DNA of 64,000 nt from Planctomycetaceae bacterium (GTDB taxonomy: Bacteria > Planctomycetota > Planctomycetia > Pirellulales > Pirellulaceae), in the NCBI GenBank assembly GCA_020638995.1, contig JACKHM010000001.1, forward strand, positions 2,666,001 through 2,730,000. Reading direction: 5' to 3'. Within the stretch, counting starts at the first letter, position 1; each line of letters opens with the position of its first letter. Of the stretch, positions 10,244-19,619 are shown in pieces. A model generated the notes under the pieces. The model saw only the letters and a program-made list of their open reading frames with translations, was not told where the DNA came from and did not search any database. A program made the position numbers and the translations under genes.

Positions 10244-13200
10244 ATGTTCGTTAGCAAGGGACGCTGCGTGGCAGCTAGCCTGCGAGTTTGGTTTTTAATC
10301 GCGTTGGCGGTGCTAGCGGGGTGTTCGCGCCGCCACTACCGCGAACGCGCGGACATAGATGCTTACTCGTTGCTTCACGAAAAGGCAGGACATACGCCGT
10401 GGGACGCACCCACTGACTTTGATGTCGTTCCGGTTTTGGGGTCCCGACTCTATGACCCTACATTACTCGAAGATCCTCTGCTCCCTTTACCTTCCCCGCA
10501 ACTTTACGCCTACGACTTGCCACAGCTTCCAGAGCGAGATCCTGCTCGATTTCAACAACGGCTCCGAAACGACAACCTGGGCATTGATCGAAATCCGTTC
10601 CCAGAAGTGCAAGTCGCAGCGCATGTCCCCGAGTTTGTGCGCCTACCGCGGGTGTCGCAACAGGTCGCCGCTGTAACCGCGCGCACTGAGTTGCAACCTG
10701 TTACTTACTTGCGCGATGCGGACGAGGGGGCCGAAGTGCTTGCGGAAACGCCGGACGCGGAACTGCCAGCTCCTGGCAACACACCGCCTCGCGACCCGGT
10801 GGAAGAGGAACTGCAAGTGGTTCCAGTTCCGGTGTCCGCATGGGAGGACATTCCTCAACGCTGTCAGGTCCGCATGTTTGAATTCGAGAGCATTCGTGAC
10901 GAGTTTCGCCGTACGTATGGCGAACCGCCCACCGACGCGCAACGAGACGCCGCGCAGGCATTAGCGTTGGAGGACATCGTCGAAATCGCACTGCTCAACA
11001 GCCGCGAATATCAGACGCAGAAGGAAACGCTGTATCGAGCCGCGCTGCGACTTTCGTTGCAGCGTTTCGATTACGATTTGAAGTTCTCAACAAACGGAAA
11101 CCGCATTTCGACGGATTACACACACGCGCGGGACGGGGGCGTTGAAGTCAATCGGTTACGTGTGCCAAGCGGATATCAGATGGACAAGATGCTGGCAACG
11201 AGTGGGACATTGTTGCTGCGGTTCGCCAATAACTTAGTGCTTACGTTTAACGGCGCAACCGGATTTGCGACAGACGTCGGTTCCGACATCGTCTTGGATA
11301 TCCAACAGACGCTTCTGCAAATCGACGTGCAATTCGAGCCGCTCACACAAGCCGAACGCGATGTTGTTTATGCCGCTCGCAACTTCGCGCGTTTCCGCAA
11401 GACCTTCTACGCTGATCTGACCAGTCAGTACTACACATTGATTCGCACCTACCGACAGGTGGAAATTGATTCGCAAAACTATCTGACTCTGGCGCGAGCG
11501 TTTCGTCAGGCTGAGCAAGAGTACCGTGCCCGCCAAGTGCCCCGATTTGAGATTGACCAAGTCGAGCAGCAAGTGCTCAGCGGTCGTAGTCGACTCATTG
11601 GTACGTGTAACAACTTGGAGCAATCACTCGACAATTTGAAAATTCGCCTTGGTTTGCCGACGGAGACACCGATCGATGTCGATTTAACAGAGCTCGAACA
11701 GTTGACTCGATATGATGAACTTGCCGTGCGCCGCGAGTTGGTACGGCGTGTTCAGAAACGATTGGTCGACGAACGCAATTCTGCGGAGCCAGAACGAGTT
11801 GTTTTGTTGAGTTCTGCGATCGACCTGATCGATCGAATTCGTGGTGCGTTCGAAGTCTTGGAGAAGCTTGGCGAAGAGCCGCCAGATGATCGCGAGCTGC
11901 AAGACTTACGGGCTCGGCTCAGCGTTCAGCTCGCTCGATCAGATGCCAATTCCGTACGGCGGGAACTTGACGAGGAATCGGCAAGCGGTCCTCTGAATGA
12001 CGCAACACTGTATGGGCGGACTATCGACTTGGCGGATCGGCTGCTCACGCTGATCGACTACCAAATCGAGCTGGCCACACTGCGTGGCCAATCTGCGGAA
12101 TCGATTGCGGATATGAAACGCACTTCTCAAGAGCTCCATCGAACAATCGACCGTCTGGACGAGGAAGACGATCGGCTTGTCAGACGCCTGACGACCTCCT
12201 CGGACGCGACAGAGAACCAACTCGATCATGAGCAATTCGTTGAGGAATTGCGTCGGCTTGTACGCGAAGTAACGACATTGCGAGCGGCTTGCGAAGAGCT
12301 CGTGATATTGCTGGATCAGGTGAACCACGCGGATGATGTAAATCGAAACCCGGCGCAAGCGTTGTCTGCAACCATTCAGATCGTCGACAATCTTATTGCG
12401 CGAACGGGGCAACTCCTTAGTCCGATAGGCGGCGGCCTGACTCCGATCGAGACGGAGTTCGACGATGCGATGTTGACTGCGCTGGTATTACGTTTTGATC
12501 TTATGAATCAACGTGGTGCGTTGGCGGATCAGTGGCGGCAGATCAAATTGGCTGCGGACGATCTTAAGTCTGTGTTGAATCTTCGTGCGACGCAAACGGT
12601 GCGCAGCCCCGGTACGAAACCATTCGACTTTACGTTTGACGAAAGCCTAACACAGTTAACCGCCACGCTCGATCTTCCGCTAAATCGTCGAGCGCAACGA
12701 AACTCGTTTCGCCAAAGCCTCATTAATTATCAAGTAGCGCTTCGCCAGTTGATGTTGCTCGAAGACACCACCAAGCTGGCTGTGCGTAACGACCTCCGTG
12801 CTCTGGCCCTTGACCAAGAGCAGTACAAAGTGGATGTGGCGAGTGCTGGTCTGGCCTACGAGCGGGTGGTCAGCACGCAGATCGAGCGGAACTTGGGGAT
12901 CGGTGGTGTGACGGCGCGGGACTACCTACAGTCGCAAGACGCTTATGTCAGCGCCCTCGGCAGCGTGGCGAGTCGACATATTAACTACATCGTTGACCGC
13001 ATGCAGCTGTTCTTGGATACGGAAGTGTTAAATGTTGATGAGCGTGGGTTGTGGGATGGGCTGTACGATGAATCTGTGCAGCTGACCCCCTATTATCAAT
13101 TGCCGCCCTATGCGTTCCCTTACTATGGTGAACTGCCGCGAGGGCTGCACTATTCGCGTCTTATGCGGCGGATGGAGCAAGTGCCCCCTGGTACGTCGAT

Positions 13201-13285
13201 GTTCCACCGAAGTCCTACGGAAGAAGAGTTGCGACCGATTCCCGAGGATATTTTGGCGCCTGGAGCCGGTGGGGCGACCGAATAG
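10244..13285 (+). CDS. TolC-family outer membrane efflux lipoprotein, unusually long
   Basis: The ATG at 10244 (rather than the in-frame TTG at 10184) gives a compact lipoprotein signal with lipobox LAGC at about residue 27. The 1013-residue product is about twice the TolC length. Outer-membrane-efflux halves can be seen at about 337-485 and 743-930 (ending ARDYLQSQDAYVSAL), separated by a roughly 250-residue Arg/Glu/Leu-rich, probably coiled-coil insert, and preceded by about 300 residues of non-conserved sequence. A Pro/Tyr-rich tail follows. It probably serves the adaptor/permease pair 2-5 kb upstream; the intervening SHD1 gene is on the opposite strand. Confidence 0.82.
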   Translation: MFVSKGRCVAASLRVWFLIALAVLAGCSRRHYRERADIDAYSLLHEKAGHTPWDAPTDFDVVPVLGSRLYDPTLLEDPLLPLPSPQLYAYDLPQLPERDPARFQQRLRNDNLGIDRNPFPEVQVAAHVPEFVRLPRVSQQVAAVTARTELQPVTYLRDADEGAEVLAETPDAELPAPGNTPPRDPVEEELQVVPVPVSAWEDIPQRCQVRMFEFESIRDEFRRTYGEPPTDAQRDAAQALALEDIVEIALLNSREYQTQKETLYRAALRLSLQRFDYDLKFSTNGNRISTDYTHARDGGVEVNRLRVPSGYQMDKMLATSGTLLLRFANNLVLTFNGATGFATDVGSDIVLDIQQTLLQIDVQFEPLTQAERDVVYAARNFARFRKTFYADLTSQYYTLIRTYRQVEIDSQNYLTLARAFRQAEQEYRARQVPRFEIDQVEQQVLSGRSRLIGTCNNLEQSLDNLKIRLGLPTETPIDVDLTELEQLTRYDELAVRRELVRRVQKRLVDERNSAEPERVVLLSSAIDLIDRIRGAFEVLEKLGEEPPDDRELQDLRARLSVQLARSDANSVRRELDEESASGPLNDATLYGRTIDLADRLLTLIDYQIELATLRGQSAESIADMKRTSQELHRTIDRLDEEDDRLVRRLTTSSDATENQLDHEQFVEELRRLVREVTTLRAACEELVILLDQVNHADDVNRNPAQALSATIQIVDNLIARTGQLLSPIGGGLTPIETEFDDAMLTALVLRFDLMNQRGALADQWRQIKLAADDLKSVLNLRATQTVRSPGTKPFDFTFDESLTQLTATLDLPLNRRAQRNSFRQSLINYQVALRQLMLLEDTTKLAVRNDLRALALDQEQYKVDVASAGLAYERVVSTQIERNLGIGGVTARDYLQSQDAYVSALGSVASRHINYIVDRMQLFLDTEVLNVDERGLWDGLYDESVQLTPYYQLPPYAFPYYGELPRGLHYSRLMRRMEQVPPGTSMFHRSPTEEELRPIPEDILAPGAGGATE

Positions 13286-13301
13286 CCAGATGATCGAACG
13301 G

Positions 13302-14435
13302 TTATCGGTCTTGCCACAGCATTGAGTAGCTTGCCACGAGCGGCGGCATCGAGCTCGCAAGGTAGTAGGCTCGCGGTGACGTTAATTCGAGCAACGCCGA
13401 TAAATCTGGATGCTGATTGCGCGACATCATGAGCCCCGACACATCGAACAGCGTTGCCGGGCGGAGATATTTGACGACGCTGGTATTGCTTGTATCCAGA
13501 CGTGCCAGTTCCATGGCGCGATCGATCGCCGCTTCCAAAAATCCAATTTCGTCAACCAGGCCTGCTTCTTTCGCTTTGGTCGCGGTAAAGATCTCTCCAG
13601 TCGCCAGTTCGTCCAAAGCGGCGTCATCTTCGCGGAATGCAGGCCTTCCAAGCTTGACGATTTCTTTGAAGCGGCCAAACGATTCATCGACGTACGCCTG
13701 CAATAATTCGCGATGCTCTTCCGGAATCGGTCGCGTCATTGCCAGCATTTGTTTACGCGGATGACTGGCTATCGAATCGTCTTTCACGTCGTATCGCGCC
13801 ATCAGTCCGCTAACATCGTAGTGCGGAATGATGACCCCAATCGAACCCGTTGTGGTGGTTGGCTCGGCGTAAATCGACTTTTCTTGATCACCCACCGCCA
13901 TGGATACATAGTAGCCGCCGCTGGCGGCGATGCTGCCCATGCTTACCACGAGCGGAATACCTTTCTCCTGTCGCAACTTGTTCAAGTGATGGAAGATGTA
14001 GTCGGAACCGGTGACGGTACCACCCGGTGAGTCCACGCGGACGACAACAGCTTTGACGGACTCGTCTTCACGAACACGATCGATCTGGCTTTTCGCATAG
14101 CCCTCGCCGTCCATGATTACGCCTGTGATCGAAATAATTGCAACCTTGCTATCGGCGAACGTGGCTCCAGAATGATATTTCTCGGTGATCCCGCCGGACG
14201 TATCAAAATAGTCAGACAGCGTAACAAGTTGCCCTATGAGAAAAATCGCGCACAGCCCAAACGCCATCCAGCCAAGCATGGCGAAGGTCGTAAGCATCAT
14301 TCCACCGCCAGTGCGACTTTGTTGAATGATGATTGGTTGGCCAGGCGGTGACGGAGAATAGTGTCCTGCAGCGAGATAGGCAGGCGTGACGTTCGGGGGC
14401 CGTTGGAGGGAGCCTTCGGTAGGGTCGTATTTCAT
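13302..14435 (-). CDS. sppA: Signal peptide peptidase SppA, S49 family
   Basis: Membrane serine protease that degrades cleaved signal peptides. The start at 14435 is preferred because AAGGA lies about 11 nt upstream and it removes a non-conserved N-terminal extension. The 377-residue protein has a Pro-rich cytoplasmic N-terminus, one transmembrane helix (about residues 50-72), VVVRVDSPGGTVTGSD, the nucleophile in SIAASGGYYV and TTGSIGVI. SHPRKQM aligns with the SGKYKD-type segment that carries the catalytic lysine, so the Ser/Lys dyad appears intact. It is the short single-domain form. Convergent with the TolC-like gene (16 bp). Confidence 0.9.
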   Translation of the reverse strand: MKYDPTEGSLQRPPNVTPAYLAAGHYSPSPPGQPIIIQQSRTGGGMMLTTFAMLGWMAFGLCAIFLIGQLVTLSDYFDTSGGITEKYHSGATFADSKVAIISITGVIMDGEGYAKSQIDRVREDESVKAVVVRVDSPGGTVTGSDYIFHHLNKLRQEKGIPLVVSMGSIAASGGYYVSMAVGDQEKSIYAEPTTTTGSIGVIIPHYDVSGLMARYDVKDDSIASHPRKQMLAMTRPIPEEHRELLQAYVDESFGRFKEIVKLGRPAFREDDAALDELATGEIFTATKAKEAGLVDEIGFLEAAIDRAMELARLDTSNTSVVKYLRPATLFDVSGLMMSRNQHPDLSALLELTSPRAYYLASSMPPLVASYSMLWQDR

Positions 14436-14676
14436 CGCAACAAAATCCTTGGCACACATTGGGCGTGTGCTGGCAAACATTCGTGGGCTCGTTCGAGCGC
14501 GCCCGGAACTTACGCATCCCGGGAACCAACTGCTATCCTACCCCGCGTACACTCGATTTTCTGCTAGCGAAACCCATCCGGCAACGGTGTTGCCTCCAAA
14601 CCGTGAATGCCGCTAAGCTACGGCTCAGGAACGCGTTTTGACGCGCCCGAACCGAATTTCAAGGAAAGGAACAGAA

Positions 14677-15426
14677 GTGATCGTCGCTGCATCAACCGAG
14701 TGCTATCGCGATCTGTCGCTGACGGATGCCATCAGTAAATTGACAGACTTGGAATATACCACGCTTGAAATTACCATCCACGAGAGTGGCAATCACGTGA
14801 AGCCCAGCGAAGTGGCGGCCGACCTCGACAAAGCGATTGCCGCGTGTCGAGATACGCATCGGCTAAACATTGCCGCCTACTCTGTCGAGATCGAGGCCGA
14901 GGGCGAAGAGTATTACCGACAATTCGCCGCGATTTGCCAATTGGCCAAGGCGACTAAAGTTGTCACGCTGACGATCCCCTCGAGCGAGCATGGCACACCC
15001 TTCAACGAAGAAGTTGAACGACTACGCAAGTTAGTTGCCTTAGCAGAGTTAGAGGGTGTACGCGTCGGTATGCGGAGCCAAGTAGGGCGTCTATCGGAAG
15101 ATCCGGATACGGTCGCTGTGTTATGCGATAACGTGAAGGGATTGGGGCTAACGCTTGATCCCAGCCACTATATCTTTGGCCCGCATCAAGGAAAAAGTAT
15201 CGACAAGCTGATGAAGTATGTCTACCACGTGCTGCTGCGGGATACGAAGAAGGATCAACTCCAAGTGCGAGTCGGGCAGGGGGAAGTTGATTACGGAAAG
15301 CTGGTTAATCAGCTGAGCCGCGTCAATTACAACCGCGCGCTTTGTGTTCACATCACCGAAATGGATGACGTGGACCATATGGTCGAGCTACGTAAGATGC
15401 GGCTGCTGATTGATAGTTTGCTTTAA
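14677..15426 (+). CDS. Sugar phosphate isomerase/epimerase-like TIM-barrel protein
   Basis: 249 residues of the xylose isomerase-like TIM-barrel superfamily (AP endonuclease family 2 fold). Seen: ASTECYRDLSL at the start, GLTLDPSHYIFGP with the metal-ligand Asp/His pair near residue 165, LLRDTKKD, GQGEVDYGKL and a late CVHITE. The GTG at 14677 is chosen because AGGAAAGGA sits about 7 nt upstream; a TTG at 14638 would add 13 residues. Specific substrate is not predictable. Cytoplasmic, monocistronic by context. Confidence 0.8.
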   Translation: MIVAASTECYRDLSLTDAISKLTDLEYTTLEITIHESGNHVKPSEVAADLDKAIAACRDTHRLNIAAYSVEIEAEGEEYYRQFAAICQLAKATKVVTLTIPSSEHGTPFNEEVERLRKLVALAELEGVRVGMRSQVGRLSEDPDTVAVLCDNVKGLGLTLDPSHYIFGPHQGKSIDKLMKYVYHVLLRDTKKDQLQVRVGQGEVDYGKLVNQLSRVNYNRALCVHITEMDDVDHMVELRKMRLLIDSLL

Positions 15427-15453
15427 GAGGCCAGTGCGGCGACAGCTCCCGCG

Positions 15454-15493
15454 AAAAAAATCGGCCCTCGCCGCAAAAAGAGGACGAGGGCCG
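15454..15493 (-). terminator. Rho-independent terminator reading on the minus strand
   Basis: On the minus strand a perfect 9-bp stem (CGGCCCTCG at 15493-15485 with its complement at 15470-15462) and a 14-nt loop are followed by one A and seven T (15460-15454). It would stop transcripts coming from the Nudix gene, whose stop is about 370 bp away. On the plus strand the same hairpin lacks a T tract, so it is a weaker end for the isomerase gene. Confidence 0.75.
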
Positions 15494-15650
15494 CATGAAT
15501 TCACGAGAGAGCGATACTGTCAGTCAAAACAACTGGCCTCTGATTCAATCAAGCAATGCCCTTCTCGGGCGCGCCACTCGCTCCAGCTGGCCTGTCGAAC
15601 CGCGCAGAGTGCAGTGACTTGAACCTCAGGACGATATCAGAAGCAAATCG

Positions 15651-15701
15651 CTTCAAGTAACAGACCGGGCCATCAAAGAGGCAGTCTCTCTTTACTTGAA
15701 G
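15651..15701. repeat. Intergenic inverted repeat, possible structured RNA
   Basis: CTTCAAGTAA (15651-15660) and TTACTTGAAG (15692-15701) are perfect 10-bp complements; inside them AGAC (15662-15665) can pair with GTCT (15683-15686). The element lies in the 438-bp gene-free stretch between the isomerase and Nudix genes, with the minus-strand terminator 160 bp beyond it. No other content was recognised in this gap. A small RNA or a structured 3' UTR of the Nudix transcript is possible. Confidence 0.5.
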
Positions 15702-15864
15702 GGGGGCCTGGAGGCGTTGCGAAGTGCAACCACCTCATGAAAACATTCCTGGTGGATCTTGCATAAATGCCCTCCGTAGAAAGAGGAAAATCACCAACAA
15801 CATTTGTCCATGAACCGGACGTCTGCATACTAGCGACTCGCGCGGGCATAAGTCAAGCAAATTC

Positions 15865-16416
15865 TCAGCATCTTTTCAACGCGACCTTCAAGATCAGAAC
15901 ACAACTTGGCGCGTGTGTAATTACGCCGGTCATCGCCATCTCCACCACACGTTTGAACGGCACCCTGACACATCGAATCTGTTCCGTTCCTTCCAGGTTC
16001 GGCTTTCCGATGCTGAGCGACTCAGCCAAAAACAGTCGCGTTGGTGAAACGACATTCGCAGTAAAGGGATCAACGAGACCTAGATCTGTCCATCGAGCGG
16101 CCTGTATCCCCAACTCCTCTTGCAGCTCACGTTGGGCAGTTGCGTGTGCTTCTTCGCCCGCCTCGATCCCTCCGCTTACTGCTTCGATCGTAACGCGTCC
16201 CACGCCGTAGTGAAACTCTTCCGTGAGGTAGGCGTTGTCCTGTTCGTCGATTGCGAGCACAGAGACACCCGGTTTGAGATCCAGAACGCTGTACGATCCA
16301 GGTTCGCCGTCGGGGCGTATGACTTCATCGCGTCGCAGGCGAGTCCACGGATCGCGATAGACTTCTCGCGACTCGAGGATTTTCCAAGGCCCGTGCTGCC
16401 GATACTGTGTAGCCAT
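15865..16416 (-). CDS. Nudix hydrolase, ADP-ribose pyrophosphatase type
   Basis: 183 residues. The Nudix box is complete: G-x5-E-x7-REL-x-EE-x-GI in GGIEAGEEAHATAQRELQEE. The surrounding sequence (YSVLDLKPGVSVLAI; VDPFTANVVSPTRLFLAE) resembles NudF/ADP-ribose pyrophosphatases, which hydrolyse ADP-sugars to AMP and sugar phosphate. Exact substrate not determinable from sequence. Cytoplasmic, and probably transcribed alone, ending at the hairpin at 15454-15493. Confidence 0.88.
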   Translation of the reverse strand: MATQYRQHGPWKILESREVYRDPWTRLRRDEVIRPDGEPGSYSVLDLKPGVSVLAIDEQDNAYLTEEFHYGVGRVTIEAVSGGIEAGEEAHATAQRELQEELGIQAARWTDLGLVDPFTANVVSPTRLFLAESLSIGKPNLEGTEQIRCVRVPFKRVVEMAMTGVITHAPSCVLILKVALKRC

Positions 16417-16616
16417 CTGTTATTCTGTTGCCAAGATTTGCAAAACCGCTTCCGAACCAGGCCTCGCCACTGGAAAAGTGACGGTCGCTACCAACGTATC
16501 ATGCCACGATTTGCTGGTGTTTCACAACGTCGCTGCTTAGATCATCGACGCGGCGAATCGCTTTCAGTAGAGTAAAACAGAACATCCTCCCTGCCTCTTT
16601 CTACGAGAACACACGA

Positions 16617-17819
16617 ATGCGAATGCTGCCTGGGATGATCACTGCGCTGTTATTGTCAATCGTGGCATTCGGCGAAACTAGTTGGTCCGTCGAACCACCG
16701 GTGGATGCGAATATCCATCTTCGCGGGACATTGGTGAACGCGAGACTGCAATTCGAGCGGGAAAGACGCGGGCATGTTGCATTTATAGGCGGCTCGATCA
16801 CAGAGATGAACGGCTATCGCCCGATGGTAATGGAGATTCTCAAGAGGCGCTTTCCCGATACCGAGTTTGAATTTACAGATGCCGGTATATCATCAACTTG
16901 TTCCACGACGGGGGCATTCCGCCTGCAGGACCATGTGTTGAGCAAAGGGTCTGTCGATTTACTTTTCGTCGAGTTTGCAGTGAACGATGATCAAGACGCC
17001 GGGCATTCACGTCGCGACTGTATTCGAGGGATGGAGGGCATTATTCGGCACACTCGCGAACATAACCCAAATGCCGACATCGTCGTTACCTATTTCGTCA
17101 ACCCCGAGATGCTCGCGATTTGGCAGGCTGGCGAGATACCGTTGTCAGTCGCGGCACACGACTCCGTTGCCCGGCACTACGGTGTCTCAACGATCAATCT
17201 CGCCAAGGAAGTCGCCGACCAGATTGATGCAGGGACGCTGACTTGGGAGCAGTTCGGTGGAACGCATCCCAAACCTTTTGGCAATGCCATTGCCGCTGGG
17301 ATGATCGATCGAATGATGGAGCGAGCTTGGGGCGAACCGCTATCCGAGAACGCATCACCGGAATCACACGCGATGTCTGAGTTGCTCGATACGAACAGCT
17401 ACGTTCGCGGGAGACTGCTACCTCTGGACGCGGCGAACTCGTTGCGAGGATGGACCATCCAGACGCCCGCCTGGGAAAATCTTAAAGGCGCGAGCCGCAG
17501 TCGCTTTAGCAAATCGCTGTTGCTTTGCGCGGAGCAGCCCGGCGACGAGTTGTCGTTAGCATTCGAAGGAACGGCGGTCGGTGCATACGTTCTCGCAGGA
17601 CCTGACGCCGGTATTGTCGAGACGAGCATCGATGGCGGACCCTATCACGAAACGAATCTGTTTCATCGCTTTAGTAAGGGGTTGCACTATCCGCGGACTG
17701 TCATGTTTGACGCAGATTTGGTTCCCGGGGCGCACACGTTACATGTGCGGATCGCCGCTTCCAAAAGTCCCGACAGCGTTGGTCATGCGGTGCGCGTACT
17801 CAACTTCGTCGCGAACTAG
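16617..17819 (+). CDS. Secreted SGNH/GDSL-family hydrolase
   Basis: 400 residues with a signal peptide (about 1-25). The SGNH fold is seen from block I, VAFIGGSIT (nucleophile Ser near residue 61), block III with FVEFAVNDDQD, and the C-terminal Asp-x-x-His region in FGGTHPKPFG. A C-terminal beta-rich region (about 265-400) probably is a carbohydrate-recognition or jelly-roll domain. Such proteins deacetylate polysaccharides or cleave esters in the periplasm; substrate unknown. The FIST gene follows by 55 bp on the same strand. Confidence 0.85.
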   Translation: MRMLPGMITALLLSIVAFGETSWSVEPPVDANIHLRGTLVNARLQFERERRGHVAFIGGSITEMNGYRPMVMEILKRRFPDTEFEFTDAGISSTCSTTGAFRLQDHVLSKGSVDLLFVEFAVNDDQDAGHSRRDCIRGMEGIIRHTREHNPNADIVVTYFVNPEMLAIWQAGEIPLSVAAHDSVARHYGVSTINLAKEVADQIDAGTLTWEQFGGTHPKPFGNAIAAGMIDRMMERAWGEPLSENASPESHAMSELLDTNSYVRGRLLPLDAANSLRGWTIQTPAWENLKGASRSRFSKSLLLCAEQPGDELSLAFEGTAVGAYVLAGPDAGIVETSIDGGPYHETNLFHRFSKGLHYPRTVMFDADLVPGAHTLHVRIAASKSPDSVGHAVRVLNFVAN

Positions 17820-17874
17820 CGACGAGCACGACGGATCACACGCACAGCTTTCCAACAAACAGGGAAACGACTTC

Positions 17875-19056
17875 ATGCCGCTCGCATTCGCTTCTGCTTT
17901 GTCGACCAATCCGAATTCTCTGGCCGCTCTCGACGAAGTTGTTGCACTCGCCAAACAGCAACTCCAAGGCGAAGCAACCGTCGCGTTGTTGTTTGTTTCC
18001 GCCGATCACCTCGGTGCGGCGGATAAGCTCGCCCCACGGCTGTGTGAGCAACTTGGCACTGACGCAGTCATCGGTTGCTCGGGGGAATCGATCGTCGGTG
18101 TTGGGACCGAGATCGAGATGGAGTCAGCGATGTCACTGTGGGTGGCGTCTTTGCCTGGTTCAACGGTAATGCCGATGCGGCTCGAGTTTGTACGTACGGC
18201 AGAGGGTGGCTCCTTCGTTGGTTGGCCGGACGAATTGCCCGACGCATGGCCGGTGGGCTCCGCACTGTTAGTCTTGGGCGACCCTTACACGTTCCCCCCG
18301 GAGTTCCTTTTGGAACGCGTCAACGATGATCACTCGGGGGTGTCGGTAATCGGGGGTATGGCGAGTGCAGCGACTCAGCCCGGCGAGAACTGTCTCTTCA
18401 TGGGGCCGAACGCTTATCACGATGGTGCTGTCGCGGTATTGATTTACGGTGAAGTGACGATTCGATCCATCGTCTCGCAAGGCTGTCGTCCGATCGGCGA
18501 GCACTTCGTGATTACCAAGGCCGAGCGCAATGTCATCCAAGAACTCGGAGGCTTGCCGGCGTATCAGCGTTTGATCGAGGTGTACGCGACGCTTGCTACG
18601 CACGAGCAGGAAATGGTGCGTCGCGGGCTGCATGTCGGTCGAGTTGTTAGTGAGTATCAAGATAAGTTCGAGCAAGGTGACTTCCTTGTTCGGAATGTCA
18701 CGGGAGTTGATCAGGAAAGTGGTGCGATCGTACTCGGAGATTACGTTCGTCCTGGGCAAACGGTGCAGTTCCACGTCCGCGACGCAAATACAGCAGATGG
18801 CGAGTTGAAGCAGATGTTGGCTGCGCTCAAACAAACCAGATCCGGCGATCAGCGCGGGGCGCTACTGTTTACTTGCAACGGCCGCGGAACGCGGCTGTTC
18901 CCCGCACCCAACCACGATGCCGAAGCGATCGGCAATGCGTTAAACAACTCGCCGCTCGCCGGTTTTTTTGCGGCGGGCGAAATGGGGCCCGTAGCTGGAA
19001 GAAATTTTTTACACGGATTCACTGCCAGCATCGCAATCTTTGAAGCAGCTCAGTAG
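17875..19056 (+). CDS. FIST domain sensory protein
   Basis: 393 residues covering FIST_N and FIST_C. The frame is open upstream to 17581 but the ATG at 17875 has AGGGA 9 nt upstream and yields a canonical FIST start. Motifs: IGCSGESIVG (N-terminal half), VSVIGGMASA, SQGCRPIGEHFVITKAE, LLFTCNGRGTRLF and a C-terminal GFFAAGEMGPV. FIST domains are thought to bind small ligands such as amino acids and signal to kinases or cyclases. Here it stands alone without an output domain; an Hpt protein is encoded 200 bp downstream. Confidence 0.92.
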   Translation: MPLAFASALSTNPNSLAALDEVVALAKQQLQGEATVALLFVSADHLGAADKLAPRLCEQLGTDAVIGCSGESIVGVGTEIEMESAMSLWVASLPGSTVMPMRLEFVRTAEGGSFVGWPDELPDAWPVGSALLVLGDPYTFPPEFLLERVNDDHSGVSVIGGMASAATQPGENCLFMGPNAYHDGAVAVLIYGEVTIRSIVSQGCRPIGEHFVITKAERNVIQELGGLPAYQRLIEVYATLATHEQEMVRRGLHVGRVVSEYQDKFEQGDFLVRNVTGVDQESGAIVLGDYVRPGQTVQFHVRDANTADGELKQMLAALKQTRSGDQRGALLFTCNGRGTRLFPAPNHDAEAIGNALNNSPLAGFFAAGEMGPVAGRNFLHGFTASIAIFEAAQ

Positions 19057-19256
19057 GCATGCAAAAGAGTTCTGTTTTCGTCGTCTCGACGATCCATTCT
19101 GCAGTGGGTGATCGAGTGCAACAGGTCGCAGATAACCAAACCAAAAGAGCGAGCCCTTGAACTTGGTGACTTTCGCGCGACCGACTCATCCCGTATGCTA
19201 AAGAGGTCGATATCGCCGACGAACGACGAACGGGGAATGTGAAAACGGGGGATTGC

Positions 19257-19619
19257 ATGAATGCCAAAGTGGATTGGGATTACGCTCGAGAGGCCGTCGG
19301 CGGAAGCCCGGAATTGTTACAGGAATTAGTCGAGATTTTTTTTGCGGAGTACCCCAAGTTAATTACAGGGATTCAGACATCGATTGAATCAGCGAATCTT
19401 ACCGATTTGAGGAGGTTCGCCCATACGTTGAAAGGAAGCCTGCGTTACTTCGGCAAGACGGAGGCAGGGAAGCTATCGTTGGCCCTGGAAGAAATGGGGC
19501 GTGACGCGCAGCTCGAAGATGCTCACCAGGTCTTTGCCCGGTTGCAATCCGAGGTGAATGCGTTGATTCCTGAACTAACCGCCTTCGCCGAATCTCAAAC
19601 TTCCGATCACGACGCGTGA
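19257..19619 (+). CDS. Stand-alone Hpt (histidine phosphotransfer) protein
   Basis: 120 residues. The Hpt signature FAHTLKGS places the phospho-accepting His at residue 56, within a four-helix bundle of normal size. Start at the ATG 19257, where GGGGG lies 5-6 nt upstream; an in-frame GTG at 19239 would add six residues. It transfers phosphate between hybrid kinases and response regulators in the cytoplasm. No kinase or intact receiver gene is beside it. Its stop overlaps the start of the following amidohydrolase by 4 nt (GTGA), so the two are translationally coupled, an unexpected pairing. Confidence 0.92.
   Translation: MNAKVDWDYAREAVGGSPELLQELVEIFFAEYPKLITGIQTSIESANLTDLRRFAHTLKGSLRYFGKTEAGKLSLALEEMGRDAQLEDAHQVFARLQSEVNALIPELTAFAESQTSDHDA

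Noticed and set aside
15600..15640. GGTTCAAGTC on the minus strand as a tRNA T loop
   Set aside because: Flanking bases do not form a T stem and no acceptor or anticodon arm can be drawn.
15767..16210. Open frame on + strand, 147 codons
   Set aside because: Antisense to the Nudix gene, whose Nudix box is complete; Ser/Arg/Thr-rich shadow composition.
17581..17874. N-terminal extension of the FIST protein over the end of the GDSL gene
   Set aside because: Overlaps the GDSL gene in another frame and the ATG at 17875 has a good ribosome binding site.
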